Shown: positions 1-13,877, counted from the first letter of the stretch. The stretch is DNA of 64,000 nucleotides from Nipponacmea schrenckii (GCA_030562195.1 CM060200.1:11408001-11472000); one strand, 5' to 3'. The notes: generated by a model not told the origin, from the letters alone. Numbers and translations: made by a program.

Positions 1-823
1 TAATAATGATGATTGTAATTGCATAACTACATATATAGTAATGGACATTTGTTAGTCTAGTTATACTCAACAGAAACAGGTACATATCAAATTACTATCT
101 ATTATCACGAAATTCCACCGAGGCAATATATCATGCTGGTCTAAAGGTACCTTCTATATTCAAACGATGACCCGTTCGCTTATATGGTTCTGACCTATCA
201 ACACCAATACGGGTATACTTCAGATGACCTTACAATCTCAAACTTGACTCAATTGTACTCAACTCGGAGTATTTATTCACATTCAATTAGCCACATTTAT
301 ACATTTTAGTTGAAAGAAATGACAAGCTTTTGAGATAATGTTCAGAAATATTGTCTATTGAATGGCACAAGAAAACACGCACCGGACTTGTCAATAAAAC
401 AAATACATGGACTTATGACTACAAAAGATGACAAAGTAAGTTGTTAGTTGGTCAAAGCTTTGTCCACTCTTAGTCAACATTATGGACAGATTAGAGTGGA
501 CGTGGTATATTTAAAGGTTGTGGGTGGGGGTGATGTAGCTCATCCGTTTATTGTTGTCTGATAACATCTATTATAAGACGGGAATGATAAGAATTGGATT
601 TGAGTCAAAGTGTTATATAGGTCAGCTTAGGTGGCGATCATTGAGTTCAAAGTTTGTTTCGGACAATATGACCTTACGATTTAAATTGTTTTTTGTTCAT
701 CCCGATCTAATTAAATGGAATGTAAGACGGAATGCCTTGGCGTTTAACAACCATTTAAGATCATGAACTTTAACAAAACAAGATGACTTAACTGTTTTTG
801 ATCCTTTACAGAAAAAGCCTTTT
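1..823. other. intergenic, nothing recognised
   Basis: AT-rich single-copy-looking sequence before the first tandem array. An open frame at 551-766 (71 codons) has no recognisable motif and lies within the length expected by chance. Confidence 0.5.
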
Positions 824-2579
824 CAGTTATTATTCTGTCATACAGTATAGTAATTCTGTCCCACAGTTATTATTCTGTCCCACGGTAGTTATTATGTCAC
901 ACAGTAGTTATTCTGTCATACAGAAGTTATTCTGTCCCACAGTAGTAATTTTGTCATACAGTAGTTATTCTGTCATACAGTAGTTATTCTGCCATACAGT
1001 AGTTGTTCTGTCCCACAGTAGTTGTTCTGTCCCACAGTTATTATTCTGTCCCACAGTTATTATTCTGTCATACAGTTGTTATTCTGTCATACAGTCGGTA
1101 TTCTGTCATACAGTAGTTTTATGTCATACAATAATTATTCTGTCCCACGGTAGTAATTCTGTCATATAGTAGTTATTCTGTCCCACGGTAGGTATTCTGT
1201 CCACAGTAGTTATTCTGTCATACAGTAGTTATTCTGTCATACAGTAGTTATTCTGCCATACAGTAGTTATTACGTCATACAATAGTTATTCTGTCCCACG
1301 GTAGTAATTCTGTCATACAGTAGTTATTCTGTCATACAGTAGTTATTCTGTCCTACAGTAGTTATTCTGTCCTACAGTAGTTGTTCTGTCCTACAGTAGT
1401 TATTCTGTCCTACAGTAGTTATTCTGTCATACAGTAGGTATTCTGTCATACAGAAGTTATTATGTCATACAGTAGGTATTCTGCCCACAGTAGTTATTCT
1501 GTCCCACGGTAGTAATTCTGTCATACAGTAGTTATTCTGTCATACAGTAGTTATTCTGTCATACATAAGTTGTTCTGTCCCACAGTAGTTATTCTGTCAT
1601 ACAGTTATTATTCTGTCATACAGAAGTTATTCTGTCACACAGTAGTTATTCTGTCCCACAGTAGTTATTCTGTCCCACAGTAGTTATTCTGTCCCACGGA
1701 AGTTATTCTGTCACACAGTAGTTATTCTGTCACACAGTAGTTATTCTGTCCCACGGAAGTTATTCTGTCACACAGTAGTTAATCTGTCATACAGTACTTA
1801 TTCTGCCGTACAGTAGTTATTCTGTCATACAGTAGATATTCTGTCCACAGTAGTAATTCTGTCATACAGAGTTATTCTGTCATACAGTAGTTGTTCTGTC
1901 CCACAGTAGTTATTCTGTCCCACAGTTATTATTCTGTCATACAGTAGTTATTCTGTCATACAGTAGTTATTCTGTCCCACGGTAGTTATTCTGTCACACA
2001 GTAGTTATTCTGTCATACAGTAGTTATTCTGTCATACAGTAGTTATTCTGTCCCACGGTAGTTATTCTGTCCCACGGAAGTTATTCTGTCACACAGTAGT
2101 TATTCTGTCACACAGTAGTTATTCTGTCATACAGTAGTTATTCTGTCATACAGTAGTTATTCTGTCCTACAGTTATTATTCTGTCCCACAGTTATTATTC
2201 TGTCATACAGTAGTTATTCTGTCATACAGTAATTATTCTGTCCCACAGTAGTTATTCTGTCATACAGTAGTTATTCTGTCCCACGGTAGATATTCTGTCC
2301 ACAGTAGTAATTCTGTCATACAGAGTTATTCTGTCATACAGTAGTTGTTCTGTCCCACAGTAGTTATTCTTTCCCACAGTTATTATTCTGTCATACAGTA
2401 GTTTTTCTGTCATACAGTAGGTATTCTGTCTTACAGTTATTATTCTGTCCCACAGTTATTATTCTGTCATACAGTAGTTTTTCTGTCATACAGTAGGTAT
2501 TCTGTCTTACAGTTATTATTCTGTCATACAGTAGGTATTCTGTCATACAGTAGTTATTTTGTCCCACATTAGTTTTTCT
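824..2579. repeat. 19-bp minisatellite array
   Basis: About 90 head-to-tail copies of a 19-bp unit, roughly tagttattctgtcatacag. Two main variants alternate irregularly: one with 'catacag' and one with 'cccacag' or 'cccacgg'. Some units are shortened by one or a few bases (for example 'ctgtccacag'). The array starts and ends abruptly in unrelated sequence. Short open frames inside it are by-products of the repeat. Confidence 0.95.
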
Positions 2580-5500
2580 ATCGGAGAAAATAAAAGTTTA
2601 CATTTACAGGACCGACTGCGAAAATTGCGTTGGACATAATATGAATTCAAAGTCATGATGTTATTGTTCAATATTTTATTTATTTAATCTAAACGAAAAT
2701 GACTAATTAGATTTGAGATTAGTTTTTGTCATCTATTAATGTATAGCTAGATAAGGTTTAATATTCATTTGGAAAACCCCACATCAATACCCGTGTTCGG
2801 TTTTTTTAAAATAAAAGTATAACAGTTTGTGTGTGCAGGTGACTACACACAAGCAGTATACGATGTAAAAAGTCTTAAGTATTTTCCAAAACCAAAGAGA
2901 AAATTTAAGACATATGTAACACGTGTGAAGTCACAAGGAATTCGACTTTTGTTACTTGTTAACAGTTTGAGTATGAAAAAAGTAAGGCAATATGTTGGAT
3001 CTTTGTAAAAGAGCTGACATGACAAATTTTTTCCACCTTCTAAACAAACTTGTCATTTAAAGGCAAATTTCTTCGTAATTTTGTCACATTATGTTTTAAA
3101 AGTACTATGTTATTCCAACGAGATTCTGAGTCGCCATTAACAGAATGCAGAACAAAACAGACAACGTCAATCTGGCATTGGTCTAGCTAGACTCGTTTTT
3201 CTGAATAATGCGGAATGAAGGAGCTAAATGGGGAAATGGCTAACAGTCTGTGAATACGAAAGACCATACCCCTATTGACAAATGAAATTAAAAACAAAAA
3301 AGAGGCCAATGTTACTATTCTTGCACACTAGTGGGTGTCTGTTAAACTCAAACAGTATGGCTAAATGTAGAATTTTTATTCTGAAATCGCAGAGAGTCTT
3401 CTGGCCGAATTACTCAAACATTTATGGGACATTCCTTTTTACGATTCTACGCCAGGGTACTTCTCTATTACAATAATACTTCTAAATGTCAAGGATATGC
3501 TTGCCGTTAATTATAGTGACTGAAGTGCTAATGAGAATGACAAAATTAAACAAAACCCTTCAAATGATGGGTAGCTTTTACAACTATAAAGCTTAAGGTC
3601 GTATTTGGTATGAATGTACCTAGATTGAAGGCTTTCGATTTATTTGTGTAGAAAGTTCAACGTGAGGAGTTGTGATTATTAAGCTATCTAAAGCCGACCA
3701 AATCTGGCGTTTAATCAGATACCGCTAGCAGTTAGCAGTCATTGAACTCCTAGCAATTGATTCCACCTAAAAATGACACGAAGATGAAAGTGAAGTTCAG
3801 AGAAAGCCATTTGAAAACGGTAACTATTATAAATGTCGAAAGAAGAAAGCTTTCCTACCAATGTTCCTGAACATGTTTTCTGCAACAGATTGCCTTCCAG
3901 AATATAATTAGTTCTCTTACATATTACCAAGAATTTTAATAATGACAGATAAAGACGTAAATATGTATTAAGTATAGTCTAAATGTATATACAAGATTTA
4001 CATCTCAATCCACCTTCATTGTATATACAATACACCTGGTACATGTATTGTCTTAATTACATACACTTCGATTAAAAAAGAAGGAGGAAGAACGGTAAAG
4101 ATAGAAGATTAAATGCATGAATAAATTCCACTCACTCATTCATATTAAATGCCTAAATTAACTTCTAAGCCGATAAGGTGTTTCGGACGAAGGTTATCGG
4201 ACTTTCACACGGTAGCCGATCGAGATTAGAACTCACGTCCGACATTTTCAACGGTAGCCTACTCATATTTCTGCCACCAGGCTTCGTTCCCGATCAGTTA
4301 TATGTCAAATATTTGGCTTCTTCATTGGGAGTGTTACCGAGAAATATTTTTGGAATAAATTAAAAAAATATACATAAAACAGTGAAGATTACTCACCAAT
4401 TAGTAAGAATAAAAACTTGTCCTAATTCTGATTAGATTTAGTCACTAGGTCAATTGTGATTGGTTAAACTTAGAATTTGGGTGTGTTGATGACTTCATTC
4501 TGACCAGTGGGTATCGGTGGGTATCGGTGGGTAGATTTGATACAGTTCAATGTATTTCTAATGATATAATAGAAAATGCTAATGTTTATCTAAACGTCTG
4601 TAATATGTATTAATAGATGACTCGAGGCAATAATAGAAGCCAGATAACGCTTCAATACAAAAATAACTGGTTTCAGAGACCAAGAGTGGTTTGGTACAAG
4701 GGAATAAACATATCTTGAAAATAAGTTCAGAATGGCGAAAATCTTAGTCTTATGAATGTATGTAGTTTTATGTCCTATTATTCAGCATCTTGAAGACGGG
4801 CAACGCCATGTTGTGTGCGATGAGAAAAGTTTACCAGGACAGCGACATAAGCTTACTTTTTTAGCGCTTTCCAGCTATCAAGGGATCTTGAACGTACTCA
4901 TCCTGTAGTTGACGAGTCCTCGGTTTATTGTCCATCCGATCGAATAGACGTTTTCCTTTACCACTGACAAAGAGAAAACGGGCTGAAAATAACAACCGAC
5001 TTTTAACCTCAGGATTAAACATTGACCCCGGTTCCCTTTAGTTGTAAGAGATATGGCTTGGTGGTACGACAAGACGCAGAAGCATGTTTAATAATCTCAA
5101 CTACAATCTAAACAGTACACTATTATATTTATAAGAGTATTTGAACACATGATCATTATCAAAATGACCCAAAGCTCCCTTCTAATATATGTTATTTTTA
5201 ACTAGTAGTAGGATCGAGAGAATATGGCATACAGATAAGTAGATATCTTATTATTTTACTAAATGCCATTTAAAGATTAAGTAGATATCTGATAAAAAAA
5301 ACATTCTAATCACCCCATCATGACATAGTAATAATACATTTATTAAACAAAAAAGTCTATCCATCCTGATAGTTGCACAATTCATTTGAATTAATTTAAC
5401 TGTTTAATGCCCCGGTGTACATAGTTGTCAGGTTTTTTTTTTTAATTTTTTTATTCTCGGAGTATCTATTTTCCAGACGGTGTACCCTTTCTCTTTGCCC

Positions 5501-5586
5501 AACGTTATCTAACATTTTTGACATCTTCAAACGTTTCGTGTTTTTATCTTATCATAATATTTGGTGACAATGTATACGAATGTGGG
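2580..5586. other. intergenic, nothing recognised
   Basis: About 3 kb with no convincing gene, RNA or mobile element. The only local repetition is a small triplication of 'gggtatcggt' near 4508-4540. The open frames here (60-64 codons) show no motif. Confidence 0.45.
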
Positions 5587-7597
5587 TAAGTATTGATACA
5601 CATTACATTTGTTTGTGTATCAAAACCAAAATAAAGTTTGTATTTAAACAAGTGGGATATCGTCTTTCAGATTCGTCAACTATGGCAATAGTAGGCATGA
5701 AAGCGTGTCTCTTATTCAACAAGGGTGATTATATTCTAGGGTCTCTATCCAAATAAGTAATAATAGTGTAACAATTTTTATTATTTGTCACATGTATATG
5801 TTAAAATTTTGCGCATTAAGCAGTTGTATTATTATATTGTTTGGATATTTTACAAAGGTATCTGAACCATCTCACGACTGATTCACGGGCCCTCACATTT
5901 TCTTAATTGTAGCAAATGGTTCTACTCCCCACAGGTTTTAACTTCACAGATCTAAAACTGTCGGAGAGTACTATGCTAACGAACAAATTAAGCGAAGACT
6001 TCGGATATTAGGTCATACAGACTAATACTGTTCCCAACATAGAGTTCTTGTGTTCGTTGCAGAACTAGAGACATATATGGCCAGCAAATGTTAAGAATAA
6101 ATCGCAGTCCAGCATAATTGAAAATTATTTAGATCAATTGTACAAACAAAATGTTTAATAATAATTGTATTATTGATAGCACTTTATGACACAATCATAT
6201 GAACAAATATGTTCACAAAATATTAGGTCATAACTGCTCATCAAATATCGAATACCATTGAACTAGGGCAACTTAAATATGTACGCTCATACACTATATT
6301 AAAAGGAAACCAAAATAATAGTGAATAAAATTGTTCTTTATATTCGCCCAAATTCAGGCATAATACGTTATATCATTGCGCTTTATCTAATAAGCAAATA
6401 GACAACCAATTAAACATTATACAATAAGGATGACAATTAACTGGTTGATTACAGAGCAACTACACGTTCAAATTTTAGAGAGTAGAAAATTGATATTCAG
6501 CTCCTTTTCTGTTTTTATTGGATAATTATGCTTTTTGGTGTCCGGCTTTGGAGTCTAAATAAACAATTATTACTTATGAACTAGATCTACTATTAATCTA
6601 GACGTTGACTTTGCCTTTGGTAAGTAGATAAAAATAGATTTCTCTATTATAAAATAAGAAGCTCGGCTTAATTATCAATGCAACCGACGCAAGCCGAATT
6701 TTAACCAAATCCCGCCATTACTATATTTTTTTTGTAATACGGCATATTATATGGTAGGCTCCTATACCTTACACTTCAGCCTTCAAAAACTAATCCGAGT
6801 ACTTGCCGTTCTGTTAATTCACAAGTACAATTGAGATGTTAACTTACAAATGTTTAAGAATGTATTCTGCTTCAATGAGAGATGTTTAAAAATTCAGCAA
6901 TATTATTCTATGTCACAAAACATCCTTTCAGTTTGTTTACTTAAAAACATGGTAACGTTCTTAAAAGAAAGATCAGACGAGCAGACGTAGTATAAATACA
7001 CCTGGACATAGATTCACAGTCGAGTGGGAGGACCAGAAAGAATTCTTAGCGTAGCAACTGCCTCAAATAATCACAGGACAACTTAGTTCAATTGAAAAAC
7101 TTTACAAGACTCGACGTAGGTTAACATTTAATCTTAATGTTCGAAGTCCTTATTTACAAATTATATTAGTTGCAAAATGTATATTAATTTTTCATTCAGA
7201 ATTGAGTGAGGATCAAAATGTACATACGACTTATGGCCCTGACGCTCTGAACAGCATTGTGTAAAGAAAGTATCTTACCCTGTCAGTCCATCAACGACCG
7301 GATTCAAAATATGTTCAGAGAAGCATTATGGGAAACCTGAAAGAAAAAATGAAGCAATTCATTTGTGTTTTATATATATAGTTTTGAAATACCCACACTG
7401 AAAATGCATAACAAATACAACTACCTTCTGTCTATTGCACCGTTTGGTATGCCGTTACTTTTGATATAAGCAAACATTTCGTTCTGAAATTTCTCTGTCA
7501 TTGTTTTAGACAGGAAATGGTTCAAAATATTGGGGGTTTTTTGGATTGGATTCTAGAGTTTATCCTTGTTTTCGAGGTATAAAATTACCTTATCAAT
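5587..7597. repeat. 2.0-kb tandem duplication, copy 1
   Basis: Copy 1 of a direct tandem duplication with an offset of about 2,011 bp. It starts at 'taagtattgatacac' and ends at the junction before the same words at 7598. The copies differ only at scattered positions, for example around 6078-6103 and 6617-6640, so the event is recent or the copies are homogenised. The unit holds a TATAAATA box near its 3' third. A short possible terminal exon follows an acceptor-like 'ctttcag' at about 5670; its frame ends in NKGDYILGSLSK and a stop. I do not recognise a protein. Confidence 0.9.
6991..6998 (+). promoter_or_regulatory. TATA box candidate (copy 1)
   Basis: TATAAATA followed about 25-30 bp later by 'attcacagtcgag', a plausible initiator. 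A donor-like 'gtaggt' lies about 110 bp further on. No downstream coding exon could be linked to it. The same block is repeated at 9003-9010. Confidence 0.3.
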
Positions 7598-9602
7598 TAA
7601 GTATTGATACACATTACATTTGTTTGTGTATCAAAACCAAAATAAAGTTTGTATTTAAACAAGTGGGATATCGTCTTTCAGATTCGTCAACTATGGCAAT
7701 AGTAGGCATGAAAGCGTGTCTCTTATTCAACAAGGGTGATTATATTCTAGGGTCTCTATCCAAATAAGTAATAATAGTGTAACAATTTTTATTATTTGTC
7801 ACATGTATATGTTAAAATTTTGCGCATTAAGCAGTTGTATTATTATATTGTTTGGATATTTTACAAAGGTATCTGAACCATCTCACGACTGATTCACGGG
7901 CCCTCACATTTTCTTAATTGTAGCAAATGGTTCTACTCCCCACAGGTTTTAACTTCACAGATCTAAAACTGTCGGAGAGTACTATGCTAACGAACAAATT
8001 AAGCGAAGACTTCGGATATTAGGTCATACAGACTAATACTGTTCCCAACATAGAGTTCTTGTGTTCGTTGCAGAACTAGAGATATATATGGCCAGCAAAT
8101 GGTAAGAATTAAATCAGAGTCCAGCATAATTGAAAATTATTTAGATCAATTGTACAAACAAAATGTTTAATAATAATTGTATTATTGATAGCACTTTATG
8201 ACACAATCATATGAACAAATATGTTCACAAAATATTAGGTCATAACTGCTCATCAAATATCGAATACCATTGAACTAGGGCAACTTAAATATGTACGCTC
8301 ATACACTATATTAAAAGGAAACCAAAATAATAGTGAATAAAATTGTTCTTTATATTCGCCCAAATTCAGGCATAATACGTTATATCATTGCGCTTTATCT
8401 AATAAGCAAATAGACAACCAATTAAACATTATACAATAAGGATGACAATTAACTGGTTGATTACAGAGCAACTACACGTTCAAATTTTAGAGAGTAGAAA
8501 ATTGATATTCAGCTCCTTTTCTGTTTTTATTGGATAATTATGCTTTTTGGTGTCCGGCTTTGGAGTCTAAATAAACAATTATTACTTATGAACTAGATCT
8601 ACTATTAATCTAGACGTTGACTTTGCCTTTTTTAAGTAGTTAAAAAAAGATTTCTCTATTATGAAATAAGAAGCTCGGCTTAATTATCAATGCAACCGAC
8701 GCAAGCCGAATTTTAACCAAATCCCGCCATTACTATATTTTTTTTGTAATACGGCATATTATATGGTAGGCTCCTATACCTTACACTTCAGCCTTCAAAA
8801 ACTAATCCGAGTACTTGCCGTTCTGTTAATTCACAAGTACAATTGAGATGTTAACTTACAAATGTTTAAGAATGTATTCTGCTTCAATGAGAGATGTTTA
8901 AAAATTCAGCAATATTATTCTATGTCACAAAACATCCTTTCAGTTTGTTTACTTAAAAACATGGTAACGTTCTTAAAAGAAAGATCAGACGAGCAGACGT
9001 AGTATAAATACACCTGGACATAGATTCACAGTCGAGTGGGAGGACCAGAAAGAATTCTTAGCGTAGCAACTGCCTCAAATAATCACAGGACAACTTAGTT
9101 CAATTGAAAAACTTTACAAGACTCGACGTAGGTTAACATTTAATCTTAATGTTCGAAGTCCTTATTTACAAATTATATTAGTTGCAAAATGTATATTAAT
9201 TTTTCATTCAGAATTGAGTGAGGATCAAAATGTACATACGACTTATGGCCCTGACGCTCTGAACAGCATTGTGTAAAGAAAGTATCTTACCCTGTCAGTC
9301 CATCAACGACTTGATTCAAAAATAAGTTCAGAGAAGCATTAAGGGAAACCTGAAAGAAAAAATGAAGCAATTCATTTGTGTTTTATATATATAGTTTTGA
9401 AATACCCACACTGAAAATGCATAACAAATACAACTACCTTCGGTCTATTGCACCGTTTGGTATGCCGTTACTTTTGATATAAGCAAACATTTCGTTCTGA
9501 AATTTCTCTGTCATTGTTTTAGACAGGAAATGGTTCAAAATATTGGGGTTTTTTTGGATTGGATTCTAGAGTTTATCCTTGTTTTCGAGGTATAAAATTA
9601 CC
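7598..9602. repeat. 2.0-kb tandem duplication, copy 2
   Basis: Second copy of the 5587-7597 unit, ending at 'aaaattacc' (9602) where the flanks diverge. Small differences include 'ttaagaataaatcgcag' in copy 1 against 'ggtaagaattaaatcagag' here, and extra T/A bases near 8630-8645. The terminal-exon-like frame (stop at 7765-7767) and the TATAAATA box (9003-9010) are both preserved. Because copy 1's TATA box lies upstream of copy 2's terminal-exon-like block, the duplication could have created a promoter-exon arrangement. That is speculation. Confidence 0.9.
9003..9010 (+). promoter_or_regulatory. TATA box candidate (copy 2)
   Basis: Exact duplicate of the TATAAATA and initiator-like block seen in copy 1. 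It has no recognisable gene downstream before the next minisatellite. Confidence 0.25.
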
Positions 9603-11343
9603 GATAAAAAAGATAATTTTTCGATTGAATTGTATCAGTTTTTAACATTTATGACCTGATTTGTTTACGGTGGCCGTATTTGAAATCCCAGATATATATT
9701 GTATCGCAAATATAGCATAGACGTGAGGTTTCCTGAAGACCCCAGTTCAGTTTTGAAACATATTCTTTTAAATGAAATCCAAAAACTCTTGCTTCAGGAT
9801 TGTTATGACCCAAGACTGGAGTTCTTTGCGAATGGGTGGTAAGAACCACGTCCTGGGGTTTTTACAAAAGAAATTAGATCTATCAATATATTTAAAGGTG
9901 TTGAATTTTATACTTCACAATCTTATTAACAAAAATAGGTGGACGTTATCTTCATTCACTGACATTATTGAATTAGAATATGCAATAAAGACTGAGACGG
10001 ATACATAATGTAAACATGTTGCATTCAACCTGTAAACACCTGGGTGTATCTATATACCAAGGTGTGTTCGGTTGCTTGAACCTAACGGATCGACAGAGGT
10101 CATTCTTATAGACATAGTAGTCTGCATGCCGTTGTTGAAAACACAAAAGCCAATGGCAGGTATCACACAGAACAAAGCCTTAGACTCCATTCCAAGCGAA
10201 AAGGGCCTGTGCTCCTCCCTTTTCAGTCACATCCACTCTCCGAATCATCCATAATAATTCCTCTATGATATATCTTTAATAATGTAGATAAAGGTTCAGA
10301 TTGCATCAAGGTTCAATCTTTTAAATGATGAAAAGCCCAAGAAAATGACAAGTAAAATCTTCCTTGCTGATACTTAGTCAATGAAAAACTATAAATTCAT
10401 TTCCAATTATTTGAAAGTGAAGAAGATGTGTACTCGTCGACTTTTCGTATCAGGGCAATATCAAATTGTCACTTTTAACGGTAGTGAAAAGGGTTTGACA
10501 TACAAAGGTCAATGACCAATTAGCCAACAAAAATAGAAGCAAATAGATTATAGTGTAAACGAATAAGAGGATTTCATGGGTTCCGTACCTTTTCACTCAA
10601 CCTCGTAATCTTTTAATGAAGACTTACATTAGTTGATGAATTACTCATTAGTGACCATATAACATATTGCATCTGAGCAACACTATATCGTACGTTATTA
10701 TTCGCAATTGTCCTGGTGTTACTTTTTTGACGGAAACATAGAAATGTGTGTTGACCAGTGGGGCTAAAGAAGGAAATTTGAATTGCATTGACTAGCAATA
10801 TTCCCGTTATTTTGATGTGTTTAATTTCCATCAATTACAGTGCTAATCAAAATTACAATTTTGTACATCATAAAGAAAAAAAAACATTTCAATTTGGCAT
10901 TAATAGTTTACAGAATGTGAAACATTTAACAACGACTCAAGACACTCGTAATTTATCTGAAAATAGCCAAAATAAACAAACCTTCAACAATGTTTATTTG
11001 TTTATAAACCATTGTGTAGAGGCAATGATACACTCTTGCATGGTATGTACAGTATTTCTTCCCACTTGTCAATTATTTCAAGACTTACACCCTGTTCTAA
11101 CCGCTAATCTGATTACAAATATCTAAATGTAAATACATGCATACTGAGTGGATTCGTGAGTCAAGATAATAACGATTCCAATTCCACATCGACCTATTGA
11201 ATGGTGCCTGAAACGAAAAATCTTGACCACGCCTTTGAGATATTCAAGGTTTTAATGTCAGCAAAGGTAATGACAATGTTTATGGTATTTTTAAACAACC
11301 TATGTATTATGATATGCCATTGCAGGATTCCGCTTAAAAAACA
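9603..11343. other. intergenic, one weak ORF
   Basis: No supported gene. The longest open frame (10788-11126, 112 codons) begins MTSNIPVILMCLISINYSA, which resembles a signal peptide. The rest is low-complexity Asn/Gln/Thr-rich, and I see no family motif, promoter or splice context. In such AT-rich DNA a frame of this length is not strong evidence. Confidence 0.35.
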
Positions 11344-12566
11344 GTAGTGTTAAACAACATAACCATAAGTATTAATGTAAAACACATAACCATAGGTAGT
11401 GTAAAACACATAACATAGGTAGTGTAAAACATCATAACCATAAGTAATGTAAAACACATAACCATAAATAATGTAAAACACATAACCATAGGTAGTGTAA
11501 AACATCATAACCATAAGTAATGTAAAACACATAACCATAAATAATGTAAAACACATAATCATAGGTAGTGTAAAACATCATAAACATAAGTAATGTAAAA
11601 CACAAAACCATAAATAATGTAAAACACATAACCATAGGTACTGTAAAACATCATAACCATAAGTAGTGTAAAACACATACCATGGGTAGTAGAAAACATC
11701 ATAACCATAAGTAGTGTAAAAAACCCATAACCATAGGTAGTGTAAAACATCATAACCATAAGTAATGTAAAAAACATAACCATAGGTAGTGTCAAACACA
11801 TAACCATAGGTAGTGTAAAACATCATAACCATTTGAATGTAAACACATCACCATAGGTAGTGTAAAACATCATAACCATAGGTAATGTAAAACACATAAC
11901 CATAGGCACTGTAAAACATCATACAATAAGTAGTGTAAAAACCATAACCATAAGTAATGTAAAAACCATCACAACAATAAGTGTAAATATCACAACCATA
12001 AGTAGTTTAAAATATCATAACCATAAGTAGTGTATTAACATCATAACATAAGTATAAAACATCACAACCATAAGTGATGTAAAAACCATTACAACAATAA
12101 GTGTAAACATCACAACCATAAGTTATGCAAAAACCATCACAACAATAAGTGTAAATATCATAACCATAAGTAGTTTAAAATATCATAACCATAAGTAATG
12201 TAAAAACCATCACAACAATAAGTGTAAATATCATAACCATAAGTAGTGTAAAAAACACCACAACCATAAGTGATGTAAAAACCATTACAACAATAAGTGT
12301 AAACATCACAACCATAAGTAATGCAAAAACCATCACAACAATAAGTGTAAATATCATAACCATAAGTAGTTTAAAATATCATAACCATAAGTAATGTAAA
12401 AACCATCACAACAATAAGTGTAAATATCATAACCATAAGTAGTGTAAAAAACACCACAAGCATAAATAGTGTTAAAACATCATAGCTATAAGTAGTGTAA
12501 AACATCACAACCATAAATAGTGTAAAAACACCACAAACATAAATAGTGTATAAACATAAGTAATGT
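11344..12566. repeat. 22-27 bp minisatellite, left block
   Basis: Tandem units of about 25 bp on the theme 'cataaccataagtagtgtaa' plus 'aacat'. A shorter form lacks 'agta' or 'agtg'. Long open frames on the minus strand with endlessly repeated Tyr/Phe/Met words come from the repeat and are not genes. The array resumes at 13878 after a retroelement insertion. Confidence 0.95.
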
Positions 12567-13877
12567 AGTAGTGGTACATTAGTTGATTATACCACTTCTA
12601 TATCCAATTCCCTCTGGACTCTCGACTCACAGAATTCAGATGATTTCCACTGTAAAGAAAATGTTTACAGAATCATCGTTAACTCAATAAAGACAGCTTC
12701 AGATGAATTTCTACCTAAAGAGGTGTACAAGAAATACATAAAACCATACTGGTCAAATACGGTTAAAAACAACCACGCCTCTATGAGGAATCTCCGAACC
12801 CAATGGATAAATGCTGGACCTTCAGATCCAACAAACAATCATTTTAAGAACTATAAGCTTGCGAAAACTGTATTTCGACGTAACCTACGAGATGCTGCTT
12901 CCAAATATCTGTCTGAACAATTTCACGAGATCGACAAAAACAGTGACAGAGGAGTCACTCCTCGAGACAAAGAACATCCCCTGCAGTGAAAACAATACGG
13001 TCCCACGCTATCGTATCAAAATATTGTTTAAGCCTTAACCCGATGACTCTTGGCAAACTTATCAAATCATGTTGCTATGCAAAAGCTTTATATGGATGTC
13101 CTTTGTTGAACAACTTAACAAATTTTGAACTCCTGTCACTAGAACGAGCTCAACGCAATGTTCTGAAACGCATACAAGGTCTCCCCGTGCGAACTCGCAC
13201 TGATATTTGCACTATTCTTTTAGGTTGGACCAGTGTTGGAGCTCATATTGACTCCCAAAAGCTTATTTTTATAGGGCAATTATTAAATCTTAAGTCTCAC
13301 CATCTCACTCAACAGCTACTCATTCACAGATTATTAGAGTATAAATATAGCTGTGTCCTGTATAGCTAGAATTTCTGATCCAAATGCCCCTGACTTTTTA
13401 TGTGAACGTTGTGGTCTCCTATATAAATGTAAAATTATTCATGCGATCGTAGATTGTGAGCATTTTGAATTGGAAAGTGCAAAATTAGGGCGCAAACTGA
13501 AATCTATCTTACCGACAGTCTTATTTATCAAACTCGAAAATATGCAGAGACAAGAATTGCTTGTCTTAACATTTCCATAGATCACTGCCTTGAATTCAGA
13601 AAATGTATATTATTATACTTTTTTCAAATGATGTAATTCTTGTAAATGTTATCCTTAAATAATACATCATTCTTGTGAACTATTTCAAGTTAAAAGAACG
13701 TATTATGCATTACTTAATGTAAAAATAATTATTATATTGTAAACATAAATTTGTAATATTGTATTTATATTATTATTGTATTATATGGACGCAAATTTGA
13801 TTCACTATTTTGTATGCATGTATATAATATTATTGTAACTCTCCATGATTGGAGGAAATAAAGATAATAATAATAAT
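12567..13877 (+). mobile_element. LINE (non-LTR retrotransposon), internally deleted
   Basis: Retroelement copy lying inside the minisatellite. The left part (about 12567-12989) is open from the junction and contains KEVYKKYIKPYWSNTVKN and YKLAKTVFRRNLRDAASKYL, typical of the linker between endonuclease and reverse transcriptase in CR1-like LINEs. After a frame change near 12986 the next part (to 13367) has CCYAKALYGCPLLNNLTNFE and RTRTDICTILLGWTSVGAHI, typical of the region after the RT core. A third frame (about 13353-13580) has a CxxC...H...C knuckle (CERCGLLYKC, then HAIVDC). The RT catalytic core is missing and frames are broken, so the copy is dead. The 3' end is an AT-rich tail finishing in 'aataaagataataataataa'. 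Assignment to a CR1-like clade is inference. Confidence 0.8.

Noticed and set aside
9438..9514. Minus-strand mini-exon in the duplicated unit (MTEKFQNEMFAYIKSNGIPN then GAIDR, followed by a GT)
   Set aside because: The next acceptor-flanked segment (about 9289-9345) gives an in-frame stop in the required phase in both copies, and no homology is recognised.
5587..9602. LTR pair of a retrotransposon
   Set aside because: The two copies are directly adjacent with no internal region, no TG...CA ends and no primer-binding site.
10788..11126. 112-codon frame with a signal-peptide-like start
   Set aside because: No domain, cysteine pattern, promoter or splice context. A frame of this length is expected about once in a window this AT-rich.
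11350..12363. Long minus-strand open frames of Tyr/Phe/Met-rich repeats
   Set aside because: They are translations of the minisatellite in several frames at once, with no unique sequence or promoter.
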